DNA from: Spirulina subsalsa PCC 9445
Lineage (GTDB): Bacteria > Cyanobacteriota > Cyanobacteriia > Cyanobacteriales > Spirulinaceae
NCBI RefSeq assembly: GCF_000314005.1
Contig: NZ_JH980292.1
Coordinates: 4,314,121-4,378,120 of the forward strand
Direction of reading: 5' to 3'
Length of the DNA: 64,000 nucleotides
Both the position numbers and the translations under genes were made by a program. Each line of letters starts with the position of its first letter. Position 1 is the stretch's first letter. Shown here piece by piece: positions 27,094-36,613 of the stretch. Below the pieces are notes generated by a model. It ran no database searches and was not told where the DNA came from. It saw only the letters and a program-made list of their open reading frames with translations.

Positions 27094-29181
27094 TCAACGT
27101 TGTTTAATCACCACCAAAGTAATATCATCATAAATCGTCTGAACTCCAATATGGTGCTTCAAATCTTCAATCACCGCCTCGCGAATTTGTTGCGCGGTGC
27201 GGTGACTATTTTGCTGCACCACCTTACAGAGTGCATCAATCCCATACTGTAGATTTTCAGGATTTTCTGCCTCCGTAATGCCATCAGTATATAACACCAC
27301 AATATCCCCAGATTCCAAGTGAATTGTAGACTGAGCAATAAAATCAACAATATTATCATCTAAGCCGATGGGAAACCCTAAATCCATCGTGTCAATGCGC
27401 TCAACACTGCCATTAGATCGGACTAAAATCACCTCTTCATGTTGACCACTTAACGTTAACGTTCCCTCCTGATAGTTGAGTAACGCTAACGTGAGATGTT
27501 TTTCCGAATTAATCCGGCGCACATTATCATAAATAGTCCGGTTTAACACCTCAAAAAACTTAATCAGATTGGTTTCCTCACTCGCGATTAAAGTACGAAC
27601 CGCCGTTTGTACCATAATCATCAACACACCACTCTCTAAACCATGTCCCGTCACATCCCCAATGCCGATAAAAACTCGGTCGCCATAGCTCAAGATATCA
27701 TAATAATCTCCACCAATTTCACTGGCTGGTTCCATAAAACCGACAATTTCTAGGGCATCAATACGAGTCAATTCCGATTCTTTCGGTAAAATCATCTGTT
27801 GCAGTTGGCGCGTAATTTCTAACTCCGAACTCATGCGCAAGTTTTCAGCCGTGAGTTGTTCATTTAGTTTTAAAATTTCTTGATGGGCTTTTTCCAGTTC
27901 TAACGTTCGTTGGGCGACTCGTTCCTCTAAAGCATGATTAATGGTTTCTAAAGATTGAAACGTCTGATTCAGTTGACTAGACATTTGATTAAACGATTCA
28001 GCCAAAAAGCCGATCTCATCTTGGGTTAGAATGGGTGCTTTTTCACTTAAATACCCTTGAGCAAACCGTTGCACCACTTTACTCAATTGGATAATCGGAT
28101 AGGCAATAGAACGGGCAATATAGCGGGATAAAATAGCCACAATAATGACAGTTAATGTGACTAAAATAATAAAACTATTACGTTGAGTAACAACCGCTTT
28201 TAAGGCTTCCGCTTCGTCAATTTTAACCACCATTCCCCCATCTAGAGAGGGAAGATAACGCCAAGCGGCTAAGGTGATGCGATCGCGATAATCCCTCATC
28301 CTACCATAGCTAATTGTCCCCCGAACCGCCTGTTGTAAGGGAGAGAGAGACTCAGACACTAAAGGTTCACGATACTCTAAAGCCGCATTAGGATTATGTC
28401 GTGTCGGACTCACCAAAACAATGGAATCCTCCGTTTTAATCCCCACCAAAGTTTCCCCAGTTAATCCTAACCCTGTATAGTTGTTGACGATTTCAGAAAA
28501 TACCGTATCATCAATTTGAATGACCAACACCCCAATCACTCGTTTTCGCTCCAACACTGGAGCCGCAATCAGGAAACTCGGAGTCCGCAAACGACGATCA
28601 TAAAAAAAGTTAGAAATATTCACTTCTTGTAATGTTTTCGCCTGTTCAAACACATCCTTGAGTTCTGAATTTGGCGCAACAATTTGTAGGGATTGCCGAA
28701 AGGAATTTTGTCGATCCGTATAATCAAATAAAATCTCTCCCCGAGTATTCAGCAACACCACATTCCGATATTGAGCATCTTTAAAATATTCGGTTAAAAA
28801 TAGATTAAACTTTAAAATTTCTTGGCGGACTTCATTAGAGGTTGCTGTGGGATCTTCCTCAATTAATTTAATCATCTCGGTGATGGTAGGCATATGACTG
28901 AGCATCACCACATTAAGCTTGGTATTATTAATATAGGTTTCTAACTGTTCTGCTTTGCTTCGGGTAATCGTAATCAGGTTATTATTGATTTCGCGAACGA
29001 GAGCATCTTTAGAGGAAAAAAAGGTTAAGGTACTGGCAATTAACAGAGGAACTAAAGTCAACAGTAAAAACCAGCCTAGCAATTTTTTGTAGATGGTCTT
29101 TTGAGCAATCAATAACCTCACCCTATCCCAGTTTATAAGATTTTTTATTCGGTTTTTGGATTTGACCATTGTCCTCGCCAT
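27094..29181 (-). CDS. dCache-HAMP-SpoIIE (PP2C) membrane phosphatase
   Basis: A membrane receptor phosphatase of 695 residues. The first transmembrane helix (about 34-55) is followed by an extracellular sensor of about 280 residues of dCache type (including NVVLLNTRGEILFDYTD and FLIAAPVLERKRVIGVLVIQ). A second helix (335-352), a HAMP domain (about 353-405), a coiled coil (LNEQLTAENLRMSSELEITR), and a SpoIIE-type PP2C domain follow. Its metal motifs are EIGGDYYD, GDVTGHGLESG, LYTDGITEAEN and YDDITLVV. The last part is closely similar to that of the Amt-fusion protein two genes upstream. It overlaps the preceding binding-protein gene by 37 bases; an ATG four codons later is also possible. Confidence 0.92.
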   Translation of the reverse strand: MARTMVKSKNRIKNLINWDRVRLLIAQKTIYKKLLGWFLLLTLVPLLIASTLTFFSSKDALVREINNNLITITRSKAEQLETYINNTKLNVVMLSHMPTITEMIKLIEEDPTATSNEVRQEILKFNLFLTEYFKDAQYRNVVLLNTRGEILFDYTDRQNSFRQSLQIVAPNSELKDVFEQAKTLQEVNISNFFYDRRLRTPSFLIAAPVLERKRVIGVLVIQIDDTVFSEIVNNYTGLGLTGETLVGIKTEDSIVLVSPTRHNPNAALEYREPLVSESLSPLQQAVRGTISYGRMRDYRDRITLAAWRYLPSLDGGMVVKIDEAEALKAVVTQRNSFIILVTLTVIIVAILSRYIARSIAYPIIQLSKVVQRFAQGYLSEKAPILTQDEIGFLAESFNQMSSQLNQTFQSLETINHALEERVAQRTLELEKAHQEILKLNEQLTAENLRMSSELEITRQLQQMILPKESELTRIDALEIVGFMEPASEIGGDYYDILSYGDRVFIGIGDVTGHGLESGVLMIMVQTAVRTLIASEETNLIKFFEVLNRTIYDNVRRINSEKHLTLALLNYQEGTLTLSGQHEEVILVRSNGSVERIDTMDLGFPIGLDDNIVDFIAQSTIHLESGDIVVLYTDGITEAENPENLQYGIDALCKVVQQNSHRTAQQIREAVIEDLKHHIGVQTIYDDITLVVIKQR

Positions 29182-30416
29182 TGCAGTTGATATTGCTGTA
29201 ATAGTTTATTCCAGTCCGTTTCAGAACGATACATCGGATATGGGATGGGTCGAACAGGCTTGCCTGAACTCCAAACAATCTTAAATTGAGCGTCTTGATC
29301 AATTTGACCTACTCGAACAGTTTTCCAAAGATGTTGAGTCTGAGGATCCACATAAACCGGACCTTGGGGGGCGCTAAGGCTTTGATCCTTTAAATTTTCT
29401 CGCAGTAATTGAATATCAAAATTCGGAGTTTTTTCTATAGCCTGTTTCCATAAATAAACCCCAACATAAGCAGCTTCCATCGGATCACTTATCATGCGAT
29501 TTTCTCCATACTTTTCACGAAAATTATGAATAAATTTTTCATTTTCTAAACTATCAATGCTTTGAAAATAATTCCAAGCGGCATAGTGTCCTTTCACAAT
29601 ATCTGGGTCAAAACTTTGCAATTCATTTTCACCAATACTCAACGAAATTACGGGTATAGATTCGGCGGTAATATTCGCTTTTTTGAGTTCATTAAAAAAA
29701 GCAATGTTGGTATCTCCATTAATCGTGTTAATCACAACATCTGGCTGAGTTTCTAGAATTTTTTCTATAACATTTTGTACCTGTGTTGTCCCTAACAGTA
29801 AGTATTCTTCTCCCAAAATTTCTGCATTTAAAGCCGAAAGTTGTTCCCGCACAATAGTATTGGCAACATGGGGGAAAATATAATCAGAACCCACTAAAAA
29901 GAAGCGTTTTCCTAAGTTATTAAATGCCCATTTGACGGCGGGTAAAATTTGCTGATTGGGGGCTGCCCCTGTATAAAGGATATTAGGAGAGGCTTCCAGG
30001 CCTTCATATTGAACAGGATAAATTAATAAGTGGTCATACTTCTCAAAAATGGGTTTAACGGTTTTCCGACTGGCTGAAGTCCAACAACCAAACACGGTGA
30101 TAACTTGATCTTCGACAATCAATTTTTCCGCCAGTTCAGCAAAGATGTCCCAATTGGATGCACCATCTACTACTATAGGCTCAATCCTACGACCGAAAAC
30201 GCCCCCTTGTTGGTTAATTTCCTCAATAGCCATGAGGGTGGCTTCGACGACAGGTTTTTCACTAATAGCCATTGTCCCGGTGAGGGAGTGGAGAACTCCC
30301 ACTTTAATGGGGGTGTCTTGGGTTCTGCCCAGCAAGGGATTCAGAAGGAGAATTGTTAAAAAACTGGCTAGAATCAAGAACATTAGCCATGTGTTCTTTT
30401 TTAATAAATTGAGCAT
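29145..30416 (-). CDS. UrtA-like urea/amide-binding periplasmic protein
   Basis: A type I periplasmic binding protein of 423 residues with a signal sequence (LMFLILASFLTILLLNPLLG). The N-terminal VGVLHSLTGTMAISEKPV and the internal VFGCWTSASRKTVKPIFE and YPVQYEGLEASPNI are hallmarks of UrtA/AmiC/FmdD-type proteins that bind urea, short amides or related ligands. No permease or ATPase genes (urtBCDE) are adjacent. It lies 24 bases after an Amt-SpoIIE gene and overlaps a dCache-SpoIIE gene, which suggests a sensory rather than transport role. The precise ligand is unknown. Confidence 0.9.
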   Translation of the reverse strand: MLNLLKKNTWLMFLILASFLTILLLNPLLGRTQDTPIKVGVLHSLTGTMAISEKPVVEATLMAIEEINQQGGVFGRRIEPIVVDGASNWDIFAELAEKLIVEDQVITVFGCWTSASRKTVKPIFEKYDHLLIYPVQYEGLEASPNILYTGAAPNQQILPAVKWAFNNLGKRFFLVGSDYIFPHVANTIVREQLSALNAEILGEEYLLLGTTQVQNVIEKILETQPDVVINTINGDTNIAFFNELKKANITAESIPVISLSIGENELQSFDPDIVKGHYAAWNYFQSIDSLENEKFIHNFREKYGENRMISDPMEAAYVGVYLWKQAIEKTPNFDIQLLRENLKDQSLSAPQGPVYVDPQTQHLWKTVRVGQIDQDAQFKIVWSSGKPVRPIPYPMYRSETDWNKLLQQYQLQWRGQWSNPKTE

Positions 30417-30440
30417 TCTGGAATCTCCCGATATGAACCG

Positions 30441-32612
30441 TTAGACTGATTTTTGTTTGAGAACCACTAGGGTAATGTCGTCATAGATTGTATGGCTGCC
30501 GATGTGCTGACGAATGTCATCAACGACGGCTTTTTGAATGGCTGAGGCGTTGAGATGGCGGTAGTTTTTCACTATATGACAGAGGCGGTCAAGTCCATAA
30601 TGTTCTCCGGCTAGATTTTCTGCTTCAGTAATACCATCGGTATAGACTACGGCAATATCTCCGGTGAACAGTTGAACATAGGTTTGATCGACAAAATCCC
30701 GAATGTCGTCATCTAAACCAATGGGGAAGCCTAAATCAATGGTATCAATCCGTTCAATATCCCCATTGGCGCGGACTATGATTAATTCTTCATGTTGTCC
30801 ACTGACACAGAGTTTTCCCTCGTAATAATCGAGGAGAGAGAGGGTGAGATTTTTCTCGGAGCCCATGCGTTGGACATTGGCGTAAATAGTGCGGTTAAGG
30901 GTATCCCAAAACTTTTTTGGATCTTGTTCATTGTTGGCGAGTAGGGTGCGGACGGCGGTTTGTACCATAATCATTAATACTCCACTTTCTAAGCCGTGTC
31001 CGGTGACATCGCCGATCCCAATTTTAATCCGACCGTCATGATTCAGGATGTCGTAGTAGTCACCACCAATTTCTGCGGCCGGTTCCATGAAGCCGGAAAT
31101 ATCGAGGTCTGCGATCGCCTCTAAATCCTTCTCCCGGGGTAACAGCATCTGTTGCAGTTGTCGAGTAATGTCCAATTCTGCACTTAACCGGAGGTTATCC
31201 GCTTTCAGTTGCTCATTGAGTTGGTAGATTTCCTCATTGGCGGTTTCTAGGGCATCCATCACCTGATTATAACGTTTGGCAATTTGCCCCACTTCCGTAA
31301 AGGGATCCACCGGCACCCGTAGACTCAGATTTTCACTCTGGGCGTGTTTCTCCATCACCGCAAAGAGATCATGGAGTTCTGTTGTCGCTTGGTGTTCGGA
31401 AACATTGAGTCCCGCCTGTTCGGCTTCAGCATTGACTCGCAGAGGAAAACGACGATTAATTAATTTTAAAATAATATAGGTAATCCCGAAACCCCAAAGC
31501 AAAGCCACAGAAGCCCCGAAAAACTGCACCGCGATTTGACTCCCTTTGCTTAACCCGGTGCCAATGAGTTCCGGATTGCCAAATAAGCCCACAGCGAGGG
31601 TTCCCCAAAAGCCGGCCGCCCCATGCACCGCCACCGCGTCCACCGCGTCATCAATTTGCCACTGTTCTAATTGAGCAGAAACCAGAACCATCACGGCGCC
31701 TCCTGTTCCCCCAATAACCAAAGCGAGGGGAGCCGAGACAAGATTACAGGCGGCCGTAATGGCCACTAAGCCCGCAATCGACCCGTTAATCACCATTTCC
31801 ACTTCGGGAACCTTGCGCCGTTGCCAAGTCAGGGCAGTAGCCACTACCATTCCGGCCACTCCCGCTAAAATGGTGTTGAGTAGGATATGAGGGACTTTCG
31901 GACTTAATTCAAAGGTACTACCGCCATTAAAGCCTAACCAGCCAAACCAGAGAATCAGCGCACCTAGAACCGCGAGAGGAAGGTTAGAGCCTTGGATTTT
32001 GCGGCGTTTTCCGGGGGCAGGAAAGCGGCCGAGACGGGGGCCAATGACGAGGAGGGCAGCGAGGGACACCCAGCCCCCCATACTGTGGACAACAGTAGCC
32101 CCGGCAACGTCTACAAAGCCCAGTTGACCCAACCACCCGAGAGCTTGACCGTCTAGGAGGCCATTCCAAGCCCAATGGCCAAATAGGGGATAAATGCAGC
32201 CGGAAATGAGACAGGCAATGAGGAGATAGGCATTAAAATGAATCCGTTCAGCGATCGCCCCAGAAACAATGGTGGTGGCTGTGCTGCAAAACATGACTTG
32301 AAACAGAAAAATGGCGGCTTTAAAGGGGGTTTGATCAAAATGAAGAAACCAGTAGGAGTTTCCCCACCATCCTCCGTGAGAAGCCCCAAACATCAGGGCA
32401 TAACCTACGCTAGTAAAGAGGGTGACGGAAATCCCGAAGTCGGCGAGATTCTTAACCGCGACATTAATACTGTTCTTGGAGCGAGTTAGCCCGGATTCTA
32501 AACACATAAATCCGGCTTGCATGGAAAACACCAAGCCAGAACAAACCAAAATCCATAAAATATCGATCACGTGGGTCAAGCATAGTGGGTAAGTTAGCAG
32601 GGTAGATCCCAA
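30441..32612 (-). CDS. Ammonium channel-SpoIIE phosphatase fusion (Amt-PP2C)
   Basis: Residues 1-390 are an Amt-family ammonium channel with about 11 transmembrane helices. It keeps the core residues: FCSTATTIVSGAIAERI, Asp168, and the twin histidines His176 (GATVVHSMGG) and His330 (AVAVHGAAGFWGT). Residues 425-480 are a HAMP-like linker and coiled coil (DPFTEVGQIAKRYNQVMDA, LNEQLKADNLRLSAELDITR). Residues 483-720 are a SpoIIE-type PP2C domain with EIGGDYYD (514-521), GDVTGHGLESG (534-544), YTDGITEAEN (657-666) and YDDITLVV. Known Amt fusions include histidine kinases and diguanylate cyclases; here the output is a phosphatase. It is the first gene of the operon. Confidence 0.95.
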   Translation of the reverse strand: MGSTLLTYPLCLTHVIDILWILVCSGLVFSMQAGFMCLESGLTRSKNSINVAVKNLADFGISVTLFTSVGYALMFGASHGGWWGNSYWFLHFDQTPFKAAIFLFQVMFCSTATTIVSGAIAERIHFNAYLLIACLISGCIYPLFGHWAWNGLLDGQALGWLGQLGFVDVAGATVVHSMGGWVSLAALLVIGPRLGRFPAPGKRRKIQGSNLPLAVLGALILWFGWLGFNGGSTFELSPKVPHILLNTILAGVAGMVVATALTWQRRKVPEVEMVINGSIAGLVAITAACNLVSAPLALVIGGTGGAVMVLVSAQLEQWQIDDAVDAVAVHGAAGFWGTLAVGLFGNPELIGTGLSKGSQIAVQFFGASVALLWGFGITYIILKLINRRFPLRVNAEAEQAGLNVSEHQATTELHDLFAVMEKHAQSENLSLRVPVDPFTEVGQIAKRYNQVMDALETANEEIYQLNEQLKADNLRLSAELDITRQLQQMLLPREKDLEAIADLDISGFMEPAAEIGGDYYDILNHDGRIKIGIGDVTGHGLESGVLMIMVQTAVRTLLANNEQDPKKFWDTLNRTIYANVQRMGSEKNLTLSLLDYYEGKLCVSGQHEELIIVRANGDIERIDTIDLGFPIGLDDDIRDFVDQTYVQLFTGDIAVVYTDGITEAENLAGEHYGLDRLCHIVKNYRHLNASAIQKAVVDDIRQHIGSHTIYDDITLVVLKQKSV

Positions 32613-33015
32613 GGCTGAACCGTTAAGCTTTTTATCAAGGGAACCAGGAGTCGGGAAACTTACGACTTGACAAAATGTACACGGGCTTAACTTTTCACGG
32701 CTGGGTAGACTTTGAATCCGTAACCCATTGGGGGGTTTGGGGTTCTCAGGGCAGTGATATCCTCTGAGAACTTTAGCGATCAGCAGCCGGATCTTGCTGA
32801 CTATTCCGTTACAATTGGCTATTTTCGATTGTATCGCTAAGAAGTGGCCAAAAACCAGTATTTTCCCGGTTGTGGAAAAGGAGGTGCTACCTGTAGTTAA
32901 TTGTAGGTTGGGTGGGGTGGAGGCGAAACCTAACCATTCCCTGTCTCTAATAGACAGCTATTTCAGATTCTTTTGGTCTATTGGGGAAACCGGATTTCTC
33001 TGTTACGTTGAAATT
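32613..33015. other. Intergenic region upstream of the Amt-PP2C operon
   Basis: About 400 bases between two minus-strand genes, where the promoter of the operon should lie. I see no convincing -10/-35 pair, terminator or full NtcA site. One near match to the NtcA pattern (GTA-N8-TAG, 32893-32906) exists but differs from the consensus at one base. Confidence 0.6.
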
Positions 33016-36000
33016 TTATGGGCAAGCGGAAACGGAAGGGAATAAAGTTGAACCGGGTGGAGTTGGCAGAAACAACACGGCTCCAATCGCTATGGTATTT
33101 AGAGTGCTAAGATTATCTCTATTAACAATAGAAAGCGCACCTATTCCCCCTGTTCTAAAGAAAACATACTCTGTATCACTGGTATTTCCAGTTAAACTGA
33201 CACAAGAGTTCTGAGCGCTATTTGTACCAATTTGCATAGATACTTCCGGGCTATTCATGTTTACAAAATTATTAAAAATGTTAGCGGTAAATCTAGCATT
33301 CCCTGTTGTCATGCTTGGATCTCCACCCGGTGCGGGAATGCCAAAGGCTGAAATTAAAATTCCAATATTATTATGATCAGCAATCTCATTATTAGAAATG
33401 GTTAAATTCGCGACAGAGCTAGCCAAAAAGGAAAGCCTAATCCCTTCCGTTTGACTATCCACAATTACATTATTATCAATCAACAAATTCCGAATTTCAG
33501 CCGTACTTCCCACATTTAACCCTACACCAATATCAATCCCTCCGGCGGCATTATTGCGGAATGTATTGCCTTGAATGGTGATATTTTCTGCAACGGCATT
33601 TTCAAATAAGCCAATCACTAAACCATCCCCTCGTTGTGTATTACCCGGCAGAATTGCACCATTGTCAATGACTTGATTGTTCCTAATATTCAAGGTTCCG
33701 GTGGCATTACCGGGATTTCCTGCAACGTTGGGATTGGTGCGACCTAAAATAACTAGAATGGCATCATCGTAGCTATTGCTAACAGTATTGTTCTCAAGAT
33801 TTAACTGAATATTTCCCCGCTCATTCGCCACAGCAATAGCTTGTCCGCTCGCTGTTGTAATATTAGGGGGAGTAAAGGCAGAATCTCCCGTTCCGGTGGT
33901 GTTGATAATCCTATTTCCGGTAATGTTTACCGTACCGTTAACGTTATAAAAACCAATGCCTTGACCAATAAAATCATTAGCAAATTGAGTGTTGCTGATC
34001 TGGTTATTGGTAATATTAAATAGACCTGTTGATTCAGTAAAAGCGATTCCTTGATTGCGGACATTTGTCAAGGTATTGTTACTAACTGTAATCGTTGCAT
34101 TGGTTAAATTACTGCCAAAAATTCCCCCGTCTGCGCCCGGTGTGCCGCCTGTTTCGGTGATTTGGAAGTTGGAGAGGGTGATAGTACCGGAGGAGTTCTG
34201 AATTTTTATCCCGGAGTTGGCGGTGTTGCGAATTTGACTCCCTTCTCCGGCGCTGATATTCACGGTTCCGGCAATATTATTAAGGCTGATTCCATTTTGT
34301 TGGGAGTTGGTGAGGTTGAAGGTGGTATTACTAATATTCACCCCTCCCGTCACATTGTTTAACACTAGGCCATTATTAGCAGAATTGGCGCTGGTGAGAC
34401 TGCCCCCGGCAAAACTCAGGTTTTGGATAGTATTCCCCTGAAACGCCCCTTGTCCTGTGGCGCTGACGCTGGTATTGGTGAACTGGAGATTACTAACAGT
34501 ATTGGCGACAATTGCCGCGCTACTGCCGGAGTGAGTAATATTGAAATTAGAAAAGGCGATCGCACCCGTTGAATTTTCCACCTCAAGCCCAGTCCTACCG
34601 CTCCCTTCAAGGCGATTCCCACTACTGCCCGTTAAATTCACCCCCCCCGTCACATTACTCAATTTCATCCCTGCCCCGGCCGCATTACTCACCGTAATGG
34701 GGCTATTTTCCACCGTTACCCTGCCGCGAACTTGGTCTAAACGAATCCCATCCCCCCCAGAATTACTCACAGAAATGGGGGTATTACTCAATTTCACCTC
34801 TCCCGTCACATTACTCAATTTCATCCCTGCCCCGGCCGCATTACTCACCGTAATGGGGCTATTTTCCACCGTTACCGTGCCGCGAACTTGGTCTAAACTA
34901 ATTCCATCCCCCGGAGCATTGCGACTGTTAATGGACCCCCCAGTAATGCTCACATTCTCCACCTGTCGCCCTTCAATCGCCCCTTGATTATTGCCAATCA
35001 TCTCATTGCGCAAAAACTCCATCGTCCCGGTGGTATTTTGCAGACGTAACGCCGGATGAGTGGCACTGGTGATCACATTATCCCGCACCTGCGCACCGCC
35101 CACATTTTCCCCCACAATCCCCGCATCCTGTACCCCCGTGATTTGGAAGCCAGAAATCACGCTATTTGTCCCTAATTTCACCGTATCCACAATTTGAGGA
35201 CGATTGGCTAAACCCCTATCCGATAAGGGCAATTTCACCGTTCCCCGTTGAGTTGGGACAGTCTGTAAAGGAGCCGTAGAGAGGACTTGCACCTGATCCG
35301 GTATGGTAAAGCTAGGAATCCCCGGATTATTCCCCAACTGTACATAGACAATTTCGTTGCGATTGTCGATGTTGTTGGTATTTGCCCCAAAAATGGCGGT
35401 TCCTGAGATATTCAAATTCCCCACCAAACCAAAGGGATTTTCAATCGTCCCATCGCCCCCGGCCACCCCAGTATTACTCACATGATGGAAAAACCAAGGT
35501 TCCCCCGTGACGGGATTAATCGCCTTCTCATCGGCAAATCCTTCCACCGTGGTAAATTCTTCCACCGTCGGAACTACAACAATCGTGCTATTGCGGGCGA
35601 CCAAATGACCCAAACGGTCCGGTGTAGACACAGGACTCCCCGGACTACGGGTCAACTTGCCGCCGAAATTCATGCCAAAATTGACAATGAAGTTAGTGCC
35701 GAAGCGCTTATCATCCTGTAGCGTTAAACCCACACGATACTGGCTATTGTCGGCCGTGGCTTCCAAACGAGTCCGCCACCCCAACACCGTATTCTGAGGC
35801 GCATTGTAATAATACAGCCCCCCATAACCTCGCAATTCGCCAAAATTGCCCAAATCCGCAATTTTCCCCCCAATTTCCCCATCTATGGCCAACATAGCGG
35901 ACTCAAAGGTGCGGAGGGTGTTAAAGCTGCGTTGACCCGAGAGGAGGAGATAATTCCCTTGAAATCCAAAATCGGTTACTTGTGTTTGTCCGTCTCCAGA

Positions 36001-36486
36001 GATGACCTCAGCCGTTTGTTGACGAGAGGTGCCGAGGGGGAAGTAGCCATTTAAACGTAAGTCCCATGTACTACTGAGCCGCTCAAACCCCAGTCCCAAT
36101 TGCTTAAAGTTAGCATTTCCGGTGTCTCTGGTGTCAAAGGCAACATACCCCCCTAAGAGCAAATCCCGTTTTTCCTCATAGAAGCGCTGACCGAGGAGTA
36201 AACTGGTGCCGAGGGTTTCGTAGTCTAGCCATAGAATGCGGCCTTCTAGGAAGAGTAAACTTTCGCCGGGGGTTTGGACAAGGGGCAGGAAGGTTTCAAC
36301 TTGGGTAAAGCGGGGAGTGCCACCCCCAGAGGATTCGACTCCCCCACCCATGCGGGGAGCAATCAGCAAATCTTGAGCTTCTGTGGAGGGGAGGGAAGGG
36401 TTCAACTCTTCTTGTGCTGAACTGGGGGCAGTTAGACCAGCCAACAAAACAAAGCTGCTACAACAAAGGGAGAGTAAGCGTTTCAC
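33016..36486 (-). CDS. Inverse-autotransporter-like outer membrane beta-helix protein
   Basis: A large surface protein of about 1156 residues. I start at the GTG giving (V)KRLLSLCCSSFVLLAGL, which makes a textbook signal peptide; a TTG 14 codons upstream is also open. After the signal come about 250 residues of alternating strands (GESLLFLEGRILWLDYE, LLLGQRFYEEKRDLLLGGYV, GFQGNYLLLSGQRSF), resembling the N-terminal barrel of intimin/invasin inverse autotransporters. The rest (about 330-1156) is a right-handed parallel beta-helix rich in Asn, Gly, Thr and Ile. It includes a near-exact duplicated block of about 30 residues (VTVENSPITVSNAAGAGMK occurs twice). A role as surface adhesin or matrix protein is inference. 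A tnpB element lies just upstream. Confidence 0.8.
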   Translation of the reverse strand: MKRLLSLCCSSFVLLAGLTAPSSAQEELNPSLPSTEAQDLLIAPRMGGGVESSGGGTPRFTQVETFLPLVQTPGESLLFLEGRILWLDYETLGTSLLLGQRFYEEKRDLLLGGYVAFDTRDTGNANFKQLGLGFERLSSTWDLRLNGYFPLGTSRQQTAEVISGDGQTQVTDFGFQGNYLLLSGQRSFNTLRTFESAMLAIDGEIGGKIADLGNFGELRGYGGLYYYNAPQNTVLGWRTRLEATADNSQYRVGLTLQDDKRFGTNFIVNFGMNFGGKLTRSPGSPVSTPDRLGHLVARNSTIVVVPTVEEFTTVEGFADEKAINPVTGEPWFFHHVSNTGVAGGDGTIENPFGLVGNLNISGTAIFGANTNNIDNRNEIVYVQLGNNPGIPSFTIPDQVQVLSTAPLQTVPTQRGTVKLPLSDRGLANRPQIVDTVKLGTNSVISGFQITGVQDAGIVGENVGGAQVRDNVITSATHPALRLQNTTGTMEFLRNEMIGNNQGAIEGRQVENVSITGGSINSRNAPGDGISLDQVRGTVTVENSPITVSNAAGAGMKLSNVTGEVKLSNTPISVSNSGGDGIRLDQVRGRVTVENSPITVSNAAGAGMKLSNVTGGVNLTGSSGNRLEGSGRTGLEVENSTGAIAFSNFNITHSGSSAAIVANTVSNLQFTNTSVSATGQGAFQGNTIQNLSFAGGSLTSANSANNGLVLNNVTGGVNISNTTFNLTNSQQNGISLNNIAGTVNISAGEGSQIRNTANSGIKIQNSSGTITLSNFQITETGGTPGADGGIFGSNLTNATITVSNNTLTNVRNQGIAFTESTGLFNITNNQISNTQFANDFIGQGIGFYNVNGTVNITGNRIINTTGTGDSAFTPPNITTASGQAIAVANERGNIQLNLENNTVSNSYDDAILVILGRTNPNVAGNPGNATGTLNIRNNQVIDNGAILPGNTQRGDGLVIGLFENAVAENITIQGNTFRNNAAGGIDIGVGLNVGSTAEIRNLLIDNNVIVDSQTEGIRLSFLASSVANLTISNNEIADHNNIGILISAFGIPAPGGDPSMTTGNARFTANIFNNFVNMNSPEVSMQIGTNSAQNSCVSLTGNTSDTEYVFFRTGGIGALSIVNRDNLSTLNTIAIGAVLFLPTPPGSTLFPSVSACP

Positions 36487-36574
36487 AGTTTTTAAGCTTG
36501 GTAGGATACACGACTGGGTAGCAGGCAACCTTGATGATTTCAGGGAGGGTGATGTAGTTGATGTATTGAACCTC

Positions 36575-36593
36575 CCCTCGCTGAAAGCGAGGG
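36575..36593 (-). ncRNA. Right-end hairpin of the tnpB element (probable 3' part of the omega RNA)
   Basis: Read on the minus strand, 21 bases after the tnpB stop, there is a perfect 8-bp stem (CCCTCGCT, loop TTC, AGCGAGGG) followed by GGAGGTTCAA. In IS200/IS605 elements the omega RNA covers the end of tnpB and this terminal hairpin, then runs into flanking DNA used as guide. Here the guide would begin near 36565 and read toward the beta-helix gene. The 5' limit of the RNA is not determined. Confidence 0.6.
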
Positions 36594-36613
36594 ATTCCCA
36601 TATAGACTCTTAT

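Noticed and set aside
26587-27252. Open frames on both strands with seven-residue repeats (RESGVGS, DSRLPTP)
   Set aside because: They are created by the heptanucleotide tandem repeat, which stays open in every frame; no start signal or coding character beyond the repeat.
32893-32906. NtcA-like site GTA-N8-TAG upstream of the Amt-PP2C operon
   Set aside because: One base from the consensus, about 280 bases from the start codon and without a well-placed -10 box. Suggestive in a nitrogen operon but not supportable.
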